Assembly (NCBI RefSeq): GCF_001317355.1
Contig: NZ_LKET01000028.1
Coordinates: 202,057 to 266,056, forward strand
Direction: 5' to 3'
DNA length: 64,000 nt
DNA from: Oxobacter pfennigii
GTDB taxonomy: Bacteria > Bacillota > Clostridia > Clostridiales > Oxobacteraceae
Positions 26,095 through 33,417 of this stretch are shown here, piece after piece. A program made the translations under genes and the position numbers. Positions within the stretch are counted from its first letter, which is position 1. Every line of letters starts with the position of its first letter. Under the pieces are notes generated by a model, which saw nothing but the letters and a program-made list of their open reading frames with translations, did no database searches and was not told where the DNA came from.

Positions 26095-26508
26095 TCAAAT
26101 CAGGTGAAACGCCAGCAAAGCGGCGGCATACCCAAACGCGCCGACGCATAGAAAGACGGCCAGCGGAACGCTTCTTTGCCTGGTCGCCTTTGCGTACACG
26201 CAGGCCGGAAGCAGGGCAAGAAAAAGGATCGCAGCCAGGGCATACAGCCCGAACGCAAAGCCCATGGCCGCCGTCAGCTTGATATCGCCGCCGCCCACAC
26301 CGCCGAATTTTACGGCAAGCCATAAAAGGCAGAGCCCCGGCAGAAAAAATCCCGCAATTCTTTCATAAAGGGGCGGTACGGGCAGCAAGAAAGCGGATGC
26401 CAGCCCGAGGACAAGGATACTGATCCAGGTCCAGTCGGGAATGATCCGCTTTCTGTAATCGGAAACCGCCGCCCATATAAGGGGGACGGTATAAAAAAGC
26501 GCGAGCAT
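26095..26508 (-). CDS. CpaA/TadV-type prepilin peptidase (A24)
   Basis: The 137-residue polytopic protein has the two conserved aspartates of A24 aspartic prepilin peptidases: SDYRKRIIPDW near residue 16 and GGGDIKLTAAMG near residue 72. No N-terminal methyltransferase domain is present, as usual for the short CpaA/TadV type. It should cleave the leader of the pilin-like proteins encoded at 29636-31533. The start overlaps the stop of the CARDB gene by one base (TGATG), placing it firmly in the pilus operon. Confidence 0.88.
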   Translation of the reverse strand: MLALFYTVPLIWAAVSDYRKRIIPDWTWISILVLGLASAFLLPVPPLYERIAGFFLPGLCLLWLAVKFGGVGGGDIKLTAAMGFAFGLYALAAILFLALLPACVYAKATRQRSVPLAVFLCVGAFGYAAALLAFHLI

Positions 26509-29500
26509 CAGTCCGCCGTGGTGACATCATCGGAATACATGCTGTCCGCCACCCGGATTTGCAGCTCCCCGCCGATGATCCATTTCGACAGGGTTCCGCC
26601 CGGCGTATGCACGTCGGTCACCAGCAGCTGTGCGATATAGTCCGTATCGTCGGGGAACCAGAGGGGAAGGTACTGCTTCCGATAAAGGAAGGGAGAAGCG
26701 GGATTCTCCGCAAAGATAAACTGACCGCCCTCCCGGACAAGGGGAATGGCGGTTTCATAGCGGTACTCCGGCAGATAGAGTTCCGCCGTCTGCGGGTTGG
26801 TAATCAGCTCCGGCTTGTCGTAGTTGGTGCGGACGGTGGGCGTAACCGCAATGGAGTAGCCGTAGCCGGATTTCAGATACCCGTTTTCCTTTGTGGCGTA
26901 TTCCAGCGTGGCGCTCACACTCAACTCCGCGTAGTATTCATGCCAGACAAACTGGCCGTTTTCATACCGCTGCTCCCACCAGGTTACGCGGGACTGACCG
27001 GTTCTTTGCGGCGGGTCGGGCAGAGCCTCGCTTTCCTCGGGAGTCTCGTAGACGACGTTTTCAATGACCGCCTGCCGGATGTAGACATTGTTATCGTCGC
27101 TGCTTTCGTTGTTCAGCGCCCCATCCGGGTTAATCGTGGCAATCAGGGTAATGGCCTGATCGGACTGCACGTTTGGGGTATCCCAGCACAGGGAAACGGT
27201 GTTCCAGGTATCCTTTTTCATAATAACCGCAGTCATGCGTTGGGAGAAGGACAGCTCCGGGATTTCAAACAGAACGGTCACATTCTGTCCCGGTGTAAAG
27301 TCAAGGCTGCCCCGGTTGCCTACCTTAATGGTGGTGACAACGGTCTGGTTTTCCCTGTAGCGGTCGGGGGTGATACGCTGCACATCCAGATCGTAGGGCT
27401 TTTCCAGCACGATGATTTCAGCGGAAACCCGGTTGTTGGCCGGATTTTCATCGGTGTATCCGTCAGGTGGGGAGATTTCAGCCACGATATACAGCGGCTC
27501 GCCCTTTGCTCCGGCCGTCGCGGTAACCGTGTAGGATTTTTTCTCATACGCCGTGAAATGAGCCGTGGCAGGCACGGAGGAAACCGGTCGGCCGTTGATG
27601 GTCACGGAAAGCGGCACATCCGTCAGTGTCTTGCCGGTGGAATTGGCAAAGTATACGGTGAAGCTGTAGCCTTCTTTCTCATAGACCGTGGGCGGCGTGG
27701 ACAGATTCGTCCACACGTCGCAGGTTCTGGAAACCGGTGTGTCGGGCGTGTCTGGATTGTCAGGAGTATCGGGGTTGTCCGGATCTTCGGGGTCATCCGG
27801 TGTATCGGGAGTATCCGGCGTGTCGGGGTCGTCGGGAGTGTCGGGGTTATCCGGATCATCCGGCGTATCCGGTTTTTCCACAACGGTAACTGTAGTTACG
27901 GCGGTATTGTTCACGGGGTTTTCATCCTCAAAGCCGTCCGGAGCGTCCACATGGGCCCACAGGCGGTAAACCTCCCCGGCGCTGCCCGCTGTTCCGGTTA
28001 TCGTATAGGTTTTGGTCTCTCCCGGAGCGAAGTCCGCTGTCGCCGGAATTTCCGAAAGGCTCTGCTCATTATTCGTACCCGAAAGAGGCACAGCGCGCAG
28101 GCTCACCTCGGATTGATTGGTGAAGCTGACGGTAAAGCTGTATTCCTCTTGTTCATAAACCGTGGGAGCGGCCAGAATTTCCGCCGAAAGGTCACAGCTT
28201 TCTTTTTCGTCAGGCGGCTGGTCGGGCGGGTTATCCGGATCGCCGGGATCATCGGGAGCAGCCTCCGGCGTCGGTTCCGGCTCGGGGTCAACGATTTTTA
28301 TGACCGCCGTGGCGGTGTTGTTTTGGGGATTGCCGTCAACAAAGCCCTCCGGTACGCCGATATTGGCCCACAGCTGAATTTCATCCGCTGCCGTGTCCGC
28401 CGTGCGTGTTACCGTGTAGGTCTTGCTCTGATTGGGGGAGAAGTCCTGCATGGCGGGGATTTCCTGTATCGCGGCCTCATCAACGGTTCCTTGGAGGGGT
28501 ACGTCATAGGCGGAGCTTTCTCCGCTGTTCCTGTAAATGACCGTAAAGGAGTAATCCGCCCCCCGGTTGACTGTCGCGGGGGCGCGGATTACCACGGACA
28601 GGTCGTTTCCTTCGGTGGGTTCAAACTTAAAATAGAAGTCTGCGGCGGGAAGCTGGTAATGGATTTTCTGTGTGATTTCTGTCTGCGTCTGGCTTTCCTC
28701 GTCGGCATACTCCGCGCTGTCCGGGGTGTAATCCCATTCCAGCCCCAGGTAGGAGAAGTTTCTGGACAGAGAAATATCGTTCTTATGGAAGGTGACGGAG
28801 GTGGTCTGATAGGGATATAAAAGCTCCGGCACTCCCTTATCCTGGGCGGTGAGGGTTCCGTAGATTTCCTGCTTCTCCCCGTCACACCAGGTCGCTTCCA
28901 CATTAACGGGAACGGGAGCCTGATAGGAAAGCTCGGTATTTCCCATGGTTTCAAAGGCAACCAGCGCCTTTTTCGTCCAGCCGAAGCGGGCGGTCAGTTC
29001 CTCAAACTCCGTATCGGTGTCGTAGATGCCGTAAATATCGCCGGTGGCAATATTATGGATTTCCACCACAAGGCTCCCGCAGAGCGTGTAGGTGCCGCCG
29101 TCCTGCCTGCCGATCCAGGCGGCAATGCGCTCCTGCTCGTAGTCCGCCACGGTATTGGCGTTTACCATGTCGATGCGCTGCGGCTCCGGAAAGGACACAA
29201 GCTGTGTCTCTCCGTCATAGATTTCGGTGATGTTCATGCCGATGGTGCGGTATCTCGTGTCATAGGTGGCTTTTACCTGAAAGACCACGTTGACCGTTAC
29301 CATCATGACCGCGCCCTCGTCGGTTTTGGCGGTGATGGTATAGGGGCCGCATTTTTCCTTGCTTTCGATTCCAAGGACATACTCGGACGGGATCATGCGC
29401 CAGCCGTCCTCATATTGCAGCTTGATTTCTGTCAGCGTTCCGGTGGAGGCGGTAACGGAAATAGGGATTTCAGCCGGGAACTGTTCCACGGCCACAACGC

Positions 29501-29639
29501 CGCTTTCGCTTGTCAGGCTGTCAATGGGGGATGTGACTTCGATATGAATATCACTGTCCGTTGCCGCAAATGCCTTCGTGGGAAAAAGCAGGCAGCACAA
29601 AAGCAGCAGCGGCAGGATGAGCAAATAGTTTCGTTTCAT
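26508..29639 (-). CDS. Exported CARDB-repeat surface protein (1043 aa)
   Basis: The ATG at 29637-29639 overlaps the stop of the pseudopilin-like gene (ATGA) and begins a clean signal peptide (MKRNYLLILP, core, then KAFAAT), so the longer frame from 29810 is rejected. After an N-terminal beta-rich region there are three clear and one weaker CARDB-type Ig-like domains (about residues 355-455, 485-585, 645-740, 745-845). They share the pattern PTVYExExYSFTVxFxN and PDGFxDENPVNNTA. An Asp/Pro/Thr-rich linker (PDTPDDPDNP repeats) separates domains two and three. No sortase motif or C-terminal TM is seen. A role as pilus-associated adhesin or shape-giving surface protein is likely; the gene is unusual in lying between pilin and prepilin peptidase genes. 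Confidence 0.87.
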   Translation of the reverse strand: MKRNYLLILPLLLLCCLLFPTKAFAATDSDIHIEVTSPIDSLTSESGVVAVEQFPAEIPISVTASTGTLTEIKLQYEDGWRMIPSEYVLGIESKEKCGPYTITAKTDEGAVMMVTVNVVFQVKATYDTRYRTIGMNITEIYDGETQLVSFPEPQRIDMVNANTVADYEQERIAAWIGRQDGGTYTLCGSLVVEIHNIATGDIYGIYDTDTEFEELTARFGWTKKALVAFETMGNTELSYQAPVPVNVEATWCDGEKQEIYGTLTAQDKGVPELLYPYQTTSVTFHKNDISLSRNFSYLGLEWDYTPDSAEYADEESQTQTEITQKIHYQLPAADFYFKFEPTEGNDLSVVIRAPATVNRGADYSFTVIYRNSGESSAYDVPLQGTVDEAAIQEIPAMQDFSPNQSKTYTVTRTADTAADEIQLWANIGVPEGFVDGNPQNNTATAVIKIVDPEPEPTPEAAPDDPGDPDNPPDQPPDEKESCDLSAEILAAPTVYEQEEYSFTVSFTNQSEVSLRAVPLSGTNNEQSLSEIPATADFAPGETKTYTITGTAGSAGEVYRLWAHVDAPDGFEDENPVNNTAVTTVTVVEKPDTPDDPDNPDTPDDPDTPDTPDTPDDPEDPDNPDTPDNPDTPDTPVSRTCDVWTNLSTPPTVYEKEGYSFTVYFANSTGKTLTDVPLSVTINGRPVSSVPATAHFTAYEKKSYTVTATAGAKGEPLYIVAEISPPDGYTDENPANNRVSAEIIVLEKPYDLDVQRITPDRYRENQTVVTTIKVGNRGSLDFTPGQNVTVLFEIPELSFSQRMTAVIMKKDTWNTVSLCWDTPNVQSDQAITLIATINPDGALNNESSDDNNVYIRQAVIENVVYETPEESEALPDPPQRTGQSRVTWWEQRYENGQFVWHEYYAELSVSATLEYATKENGYLKSGYGYSIAVTPTVRTNYDKPELITNPQTAELYLPEYRYETAIPLVREGGQFIFAENPASPFLYRKQYLPLWFPDDTDYIAQLLVTDVHTPGGTLSKWIIGGELQIRVADSMYSDDVTTAD
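27735..27873 (-). repeat. Low-complexity Asp-Pro-Thr linker repeat
   Basis: The coding strand carries about fifteen imperfect GATAC/GACAC-type units encoding alternating DPDNPDTP and DTPDDP tripeptides. It is a flexible spacer between CARDB domains and a likely hotspot for slipped-strand length change. Confidence 0.8.
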
Positions 29640-30121
29640 TCCAAACCTCCTTCTGTTGTTTGGGTATTGACGCTGGATATGGTAAACGGAAGCCGCACCT
29701 CGCCGGTCAGGAAGCTGAACACACTGCGGGATACGATTTCCCCGGTCAGCGTCAGCCGGGGCGGGCTTTCCGTCACCAGAAGCTCTTTGATTTCCAGCCG
29801 GTAATTCCACTGTGTACCCGCGTATTTGTTCAGCTCTGCGTCCAGCCCCATGCTGTCATGAAGATATTCATACAGCTGGGTCTGCGCTTCCTCCGTATCC
29901 AGCAGGAGATAGCCGTCCCTGCGGTACTCGTCGCGCATGGCATACTCCACGGCGCTGTTCACGCCGCGCTGGAGGACATATTCCGCCTGCTGATACAGGC
30001 TCTCCATACGGAAATATTCCATCAGGATGGCCGCTAGGGTCAGGATGAAGAAAATCAGGATCAGAAGAAACACAAAGGCGTCGCCTCTGCGGTTCTTCAA
30101 CATGTTTTTTACGTTTCCCAC
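29636..30121 (-). CDS. TadE-like pseudopilin
   Basis: A GTG at 30119-30121 sits eight bases behind AAAGGAGGG and is preferred over GTG at 30148 or the internal ATG at 30103 (161 residues). The N-terminus is basic (MLKNRRGDAF) followed by a single hydrophobic helix (VFLLILIFFILTLAAILM). The rest is a soluble domain. The pattern RRG followed by DAFVF and the helix is prepilin-like, with cleavage expected after Gly. The remainder (EYFRMESLYQQAEYVLQRG) fits TadE/TadG minor pilins. It overlaps the CARDB gene by four bases. The role of a minor pseudopilin is inferred from sequence style and context. Confidence 0.75.
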   Translation of the reverse strand: MGNVKNMLKNRRGDAFVFLLILIFFILTLAAILMEYFRMESLYQQAEYVLQRGVNSAVEYAMRDEYRRDGYLLLDTEEAQTQLYEYLHDSMGLDAELNKYAGTQWNYRLEIKELLVTESPPRLTLTGEIVSRSVFSFLTGEVRLPFTISSVNTQTTEGGLE

Positions 30122-30144
30122 GGTGTTTCCCTCCTTTCCGGCGC

Positions 30145-30627
30145 TCACGGTGAGAGCTTCCAGTATTTTTCCGACATTCCGTTGATGCTGACTTTCATGG
30201 GGATTTTAATTTCTATGGGCGGGGCGAAGCTGGGCGTAAAAATGGTAAAGGTGTAATCATAGGTCATGGTAACGGTAAAGGTGTCCCGCAGCTGGATTTT
30301 CTGATCCTCCTGATAGGTGACATCCTCCACCGTCATTTCCGGCGACAGTCCGGTTTGCAGCTTCAGCCGGTAAAAGGTATCATAAGCCCGGTCGGAAACC
30401 TGTCCCTCCAGCTCCACGACGCGGACAACACGACGGCAGACGTGATTTAAGTTCAGGTAGGTTGTAAATATGCTGAGGAAGCTGATGACCGTCACCATGA
30501 GGGACAGCACCACCAGCGTTTTGATCATCAAATCAAAGTAGCTGCTCCCGTTTCGTCCGGAAAGCAGCTTAGAAAAGGGAAACGGGGGAGAAAATCTCCC
30601 CCGTCCGCCCCGGTGCCTGCTGTTCAT
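30145..30627 (-). CDS. DUF4320-like minor pilin protein
   Basis: The 160-residue product has a basic N-terminus (MNSRHRGGRGRF), a short RNGSSYFD segment and one hydrophobic helix (LMIKTLVVLSLMVTVISFL), then a soluble C-terminal domain (VTYQEDQKIQLRDTF). This fits DUF4320 proteins associated with Tad-like loci in clostridial conjugative elements. The Gly before SSYFD is a plausible prepilin cleavage site. AGGAGG lies ten bases ahead of the ATG at 30627. Probably a minor pilin or TadF-type pseudopilin; assignment to DUF4320 from memory. Confidence 0.72.
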   Translation of the reverse strand: MNSRHRGGRGRFSPPFPFSKLLSGRNGSSYFDLMIKTLVVLSLMVTVISFLSIFTTYLNLNHVCRRVVRVVELEGQVSDRAYDTFYRLKLQTGLSPEMTVEDVTYQEDQKIQLRDTFTVTMTYDYTFTIFTPSFAPPIEIKIPMKVSINGMSEKYWKLSP

Positions 30628-30669
30628 TTGCTCTGCACCTCCTGTTGGTTAAATGGGCCGCACGGCTGT

Positions 30670-30879
30670 TTAGCTGAGCAGGCCGGTGATTTTGGATACG
30701 ATGCTGTTCCAAATGGTGGCGATGGAATCCTGATAGAGCGTCATGAAAATGGCTCCGACCACCACCACAATCAGCACAACGATGAGCCAGCCGGTCATCT
30801 GGTCGCCGCTGGGATTGGCCAGTGTGCTGTGGGCTTTCATAGCCAACCTCTGGATTTTGTTTTTCATTGTCTTGAACAT
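30670..30879 (-). CDS. Flp/DUF6133-like pilin paralog 1
   Basis: GGAGG eight bases before the ATG at 30877-30879 selects the 69-residue form beginning MFKTMKNKIQ. The protein has a short basic leader ending NPSG, then DQMTGW and a long hydrophobic helix (LIVVLIVVVVGAIFMTLYQ), and the tail ITGLLS. This is the layout of Flp-type pilins, with cleavage expected after the Gly. It is nearly identical to paralog 2 from the leader to the end and differs mainly at a few helix positions. A major or alternative pilin subunit is the best guess; E5, typical of classical Flp pilins, is absent. Confidence 0.8.
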   Translation of the reverse strand: MFKTMKNKIQRLAMKAHSTLANPSGDQMTGWLIVVLIVVVVGAIFMTLYQDSIATIWNSIVSKITGLLS

Positions 30880-30927
30880 AATTGATACCTCCATAAAATT
30901 TGATTTTGGGTTCTGTGGATAAGGAAA

Positions 30928-30949
30928 GGAGGGGGCCTGCGCCCCCTCC
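30928..30949 (-). repeat. Intercistronic GC-rich hairpin copy 1
   Basis: Nine-pair stem (GGAGGGGGC / GCCCCCTCC, loop GCAG on the minus strand) followed by TTTCCTT. The same hairpin and flanks recur at 31238-31257, so the unit was duplicated together with the pilin gene. It may act as a partial terminator or mRNA-stability element that sets subunit ratios. Confidence 0.75.
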
Positions 30950-30972
30950 CGTACTGCCGGATAGACTGCCCG

Positions 30973-31182
30973 TCAGCTGAGCAGACCGGTGATCTTGGAC
31001 ACGATGCTGTTCCAAATCTGCGTGATCGAGCCCTGGTAGAGGGTCATAAAGACCGCGCCGACCACGACCACAATCAGCACGACGATGAGCCAGCCGGTCA
31101 TCTGGTCGCCGCTGGGATTGGTCAGGGCATTGCGGGCTTTCATAGCCGCTGTCTGGATTTTGTTTTTCATTGTCTTAAACAT
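30973..31182 (-). CDS. Flp/DUF6133-like pilin paralog 2
   Basis: Sixty-nine residues, with leader MFKTMKNKIQTAAMKARNAL, then TNPSG, DQMTGW, and a helix ending TLYQGSITQIWNSIV. From GDQMTGW to the C-terminus it is almost identical to paralogs 1 and 3, indicating recent tandem duplication. GGAGG lies nine bases before the ATG. It should be processed by the A24 peptidase at 26095-26508 and assembled by TadA/B/C. Three near-identical copies suggest either gene dosage for an abundant subunit or antigenic variants. Confidence 0.82.
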   Translation of the reverse strand: MFKTMKNKIQTAAMKARNALTNPSGDQMTGWLIVVLIVVVVGAVFMTLYQGSITQIWNSIVSKITGLLS

Positions 31183-31237
31183 AAGAACATACCTCCGTTA
31201 ATTTTAATTTTGGGTTTTGTGGCTGGGATAAGGAAAA

Positions 31238-31257
31238 GAGGGGGCCTGCGCCCCCTC
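31238..31257 (-). repeat. Intercistronic GC-rich hairpin copy 2
   Basis: Eight-pair GC stem (GAGGGGGC / GCCCCCTC) between pilin paralogs 3 and 2, matching the hairpin at 30928-30949, with the same TTTTCCTTATCC downstream on the minus strand. Confidence 0.75.
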
Positions 31258-31281
31258 CTGTACTGCCGGATATCCTGCCTA

Positions 31282-31533
31282 TTAGCTGAGCAGGCCGGTG
31301 ATCTTGGACACGATGCTGTTCCAAATCTGCGTGATTGAGCCCTGGTAGAGGGTCATAAAGACCGCGCCGACCACGACCACAATCAGCACGACGATGAGCC
31401 AGCCGGTCATCTGATCGCCGCCGGGGTTTGCCAGCGCGTTCCTCGCCCTTAAAAAGGCGCTTGTCAGGTGCTTTTTCATGGAATTCGTTCTCCTTTCTGT
31501 GAAATGGGTGCTTGCGTTTTTGATACTCTGCAT
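31282..31533 (-). CDS. Flp/DUF6133-like pilin paralog 3 (first copy transcribed)
   Basis: Two starts are possible. The ATG at 31533 (83 residues, MQSIKNASTH) has GGAGG seven bases upstream. The ATG at 31479 (65 residues, MKKHLTSAFL) follows AAAGGAG by ten bases and gives a leader length like its siblings. The mature part (GGDQMTGW, hydrophobic helix, NSIVSKITGLLS) is almost the same as in paralogs 1 and 2, but the leader is different, so the duplication involved only the mature region or the leader was replaced. It follows the TadC gene and is the first pilin of the tandem. Confidence 0.75.
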   Translation of the reverse strand: MQSIKNASTHFTERRTNSMKKHLTSAFLRARNALANPGGDQMTGWLIVVLIVVVVGAVFMTLYQGSITQIWNSIVSKITGLLS

Positions 31534-31588
31534 GTGTTTACCTCCATAAAAATGTATTTTGAAAAGGGGTTTCTCCCCGTTTTCACGG

Positions 31589-32500
31589 TTAAAACAGTCC
31601 TCCCATGGAACGCATCAGGTGGGAACCGATGACATAGAACAGGCTGATCACCGTAATGGCCACAAGGGGGATACTGGCGATTTTCACCCGGCGCGGCAGA
31701 CTGTCCAGACGTTTTCTCAAAGCTTCCTTGGCCTTGATGTCCATATCCCGCGCCAGATACGAGAGCGCTTCGCCCTGATGCTCTCCCCGGTGCAGCCCGA
31801 TCAGGGCGTTCACCAGAAAGGAAACCTCGGTGAGCCCCAGGCGCTGGTTGAAGTTTCGCAGGGCGGCTTCGATATTTTTTGCTTTCATCTCCGTTACCAG
31901 GATGGCTGCGTCCTCCCGGAACGCATCGCTGGCAACCTTTAAATAGTCCTCAAAAATCTGGATGAGATCCGCCTGCACCACCGTCCGGCTGCCGTCGTGA
32001 CGGTTATCCTCCAGACGGTATAAGATAGAGCGGACAAAGCCGGGCAGTTCCGCTTCGATGCGCTTTTTCTTTTCCTTCATCCGGTCGTTTAAGTCCGTGG
32101 TAAAGTGCCGGAAAACCACCAGTGCCAGCAATGCAATCAGGGGCGCGAGCTTTCCGGCTCCCAGCAGGACAAACAGCAGCGCAAGGGGCAGTGTGAGCAG
32201 AGAGCACATCACGGCTCTGGCATAATACTCCTTTGGCGTCAGTGCTGAGCCGCCCCGCCAAAGCATGGCGGCCATGCGCGCCTCCTTTACCGGATCGAGG
32301 GGAATAAAACGGGAAAGGGGTCTTGCAAGGGGCATGATAAACCGGTTTAACATCCGGTTTCCCGCGGCTTCCTTTTCGGGCTGCAAGTGCTTTAGGTTCT
32401 TTTTCATGCTCAGCTTCGGGATTTTGAGAAGCTGCCTGCATATCAGAACGCCTGCCGCAGTCAGCAGGATCATTAAAATAAGCTGGTAAAACAAGGGCAT
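31589..32500 (-). CDS. tadC: TadC-like pilus assembly platform protein
   Basis: A type II secretion F domain protein of about 303 residues. Hydrophobic helices lie near the N-terminus (YQLILMILLTAAGVLI), at about 125-165 (SLLTLPLALLFVLLGAG) and near the C-terminus (IPLVAITVISLFYVIGS). Between them is the conserved cytoplasmic stretch LGLTEVSFLVNALIGLHRGE and FSYLARDMDIKAKEALRKR-like text. AGGAGGA directly abuts the ATG at 32498-32500, leaving only one base of spacing. The TTG two codons later (32492-32494) has optimal spacing, so initiation may be at TTG. The frame extending to 32695 lacks a signal and overlaps tadB. Works with TadB as inner-membrane platform for the ATPase TadA. Confidence 0.85.
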   Translation of the reverse strand: MPLFYQLILMILLTAAGVLICRQLLKIPKLSMKKNLKHLQPEKEAAGNRMLNRFIMPLARPLSRFIPLDPVKEARMAAMLWRGGSALTPKEYYARAVMCSLLTLPLALLFVLLGAGKLAPLIALLALVVFRHFTTDLNDRMKEKKKRIEAELPGFVRSILYRLEDNRHDGSRTVVQADLIQIFEDYLKVASDAFREDAAILVTEMKAKNIEAALRNFNQRLGLTEVSFLVNALIGLHRGEHQGEALSYLARDMDIKAKEALRKRLDSLPRRVKIASIPLVAITVISLFYVIGSHLMRSMGGLF

Positions 32501-32505
32501 TCCTC

Positions 32506-33417
32506 CTATCGGTTGGCGGGTCTTGTGGCCTTCATAACGTAAAAGGCGGTGGCAAGGGCAGTCAGCAGCATCAGAATAATCAGCGCTCTGCCTATGGGTG
32601 TTCCGGTCAGCAGGTAAAACCATTCGGCGTTGGCAAAGCGCATCATGGGGATAATGGAAATCATCAGACCCGCCGTCATGAGATAATCCCGCCATACCCG
32701 AACCATCATGCCGTCGCTTTCCACCTGCATGGACTTTGCGTCATTCATGGCCTTGATAATGGGAAACAGGGCAAATTTCAGCCGCCTGTCCTGGTGGCAT
32801 AGAATCAGGGTTTTGACCCATTCGTTAAAATAACGGTTTCGGATTTTGGCCGCAAGGCGGTACATTCCATGCACCATATCGGGATTGACCAGCCGGATTT
32901 CCGTGACAAATTCATCAAAGGGTGTTGTCACTCTCAGATGGGGCGGGACATCCCGATTTTTTTCCTCCACATACAGCTCCACCGACCGGATGATGTCGTC
33001 GCAGCCCGCGTAGGCGTTGGTGATGATGGACATGGTGTTTTCCAGTCCCTCTATTTCTTCTCTTGCGGCGGCGGAGCTTTTTACGGTCAAATAGAAGTAT
33101 GGAGCTGGCAGGACACAAACTGCCATGACACCCGCCAGCTGTGCGCCGCCAAATAGCAGCAGCCCCGCTAAAAAGCCCCCGGCTGCCGAAGCAAGCACGA
33201 GGGCAAGAAACTTGTTTCCCGTACAGCGTGTCTGACGGAACAGCGTGGCAAAATGGAGGCTGATCCGCTCGGTGACTTTGAGCTTGGCTCCGCTGACGGC
33301 CAACCGGCGCTTTTTTAAGGGATTTTGCGGTAAGGATAAAATAGGCCGCAGCAGAATAAGCGCGGCAAAGCTGATAAGCAGAAATACACCCGTCAGCGCA
33401 GTCTGGATAGAGGTCAT
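32506..33417 (-). CDS. tadB: TadB-like pilus assembly platform protein
   Basis: The 303-residue protein starts with a TM helix (ALTGVFLLISFAALILL), has two further helices around residues 75-110 (FLALVLASAAGGFLAGLLL, MAVCVLPAPYFYLTV) and two near the C-terminus (LIISIIPMMRFANAEWF, GRALIILMLLTALATAFYV). The cytoplasmic domain between (NTMSIITNAYAGCDDIIRSV) matches the T2SS-F/TadB family. The start overlaps the stop of the TadA gene (ATGA). With TadC it forms the assembly platform of the pilus. Confidence 0.83.
   Translation of the reverse strand: MTSIQTALTGVFLLISFAALILLRPILSLPQNPLKKRRLAVSGAKLKVTERISLHFATLFRQTRCTGNKFLALVLASAAGGFLAGLLLFGGAQLAGVMAVCVLPAPYFYLTVKSSAAAREEIEGLENTMSIITNAYAGCDDIIRSVELYVEEKNRDVPPHLRVTTPFDEFVTEIRLVNPDMVHGMYRLAAKIRNRYFNEWVKTLILCHQDRRLKFALFPIIKAMNDAKSMQVESDGMMVRVWRDYLMTAGLMISIIPMMRFANAEWFYLLTGTPIGRALIILMLLTALATAFYVMKATRPANR

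Noticed and set aside
27735..27873. Short regularly spaced repeats suspected as CRISPR
   Set aside because: Units are 6-12 bases, have no unique spacers and encode an in-frame Asp-Pro-Thr linker.
26559..28820. 753-codon plus-strand open frame
   Set aside because: It is the antisense shadow of the CARDB gene in GC-rich DNA: no ribosome site, and its translation is low-complexity Gly/Arg/Val without domains, while the minus frame has a signal peptide and repeated Ig-like domains.
29640..29810. N-terminal extension of the CARDB protein
   Set aside because: It precedes a perfect signal peptide and overlaps the pseudopilin-like gene; the ATGA overlap at 29636-29639 sets the start.
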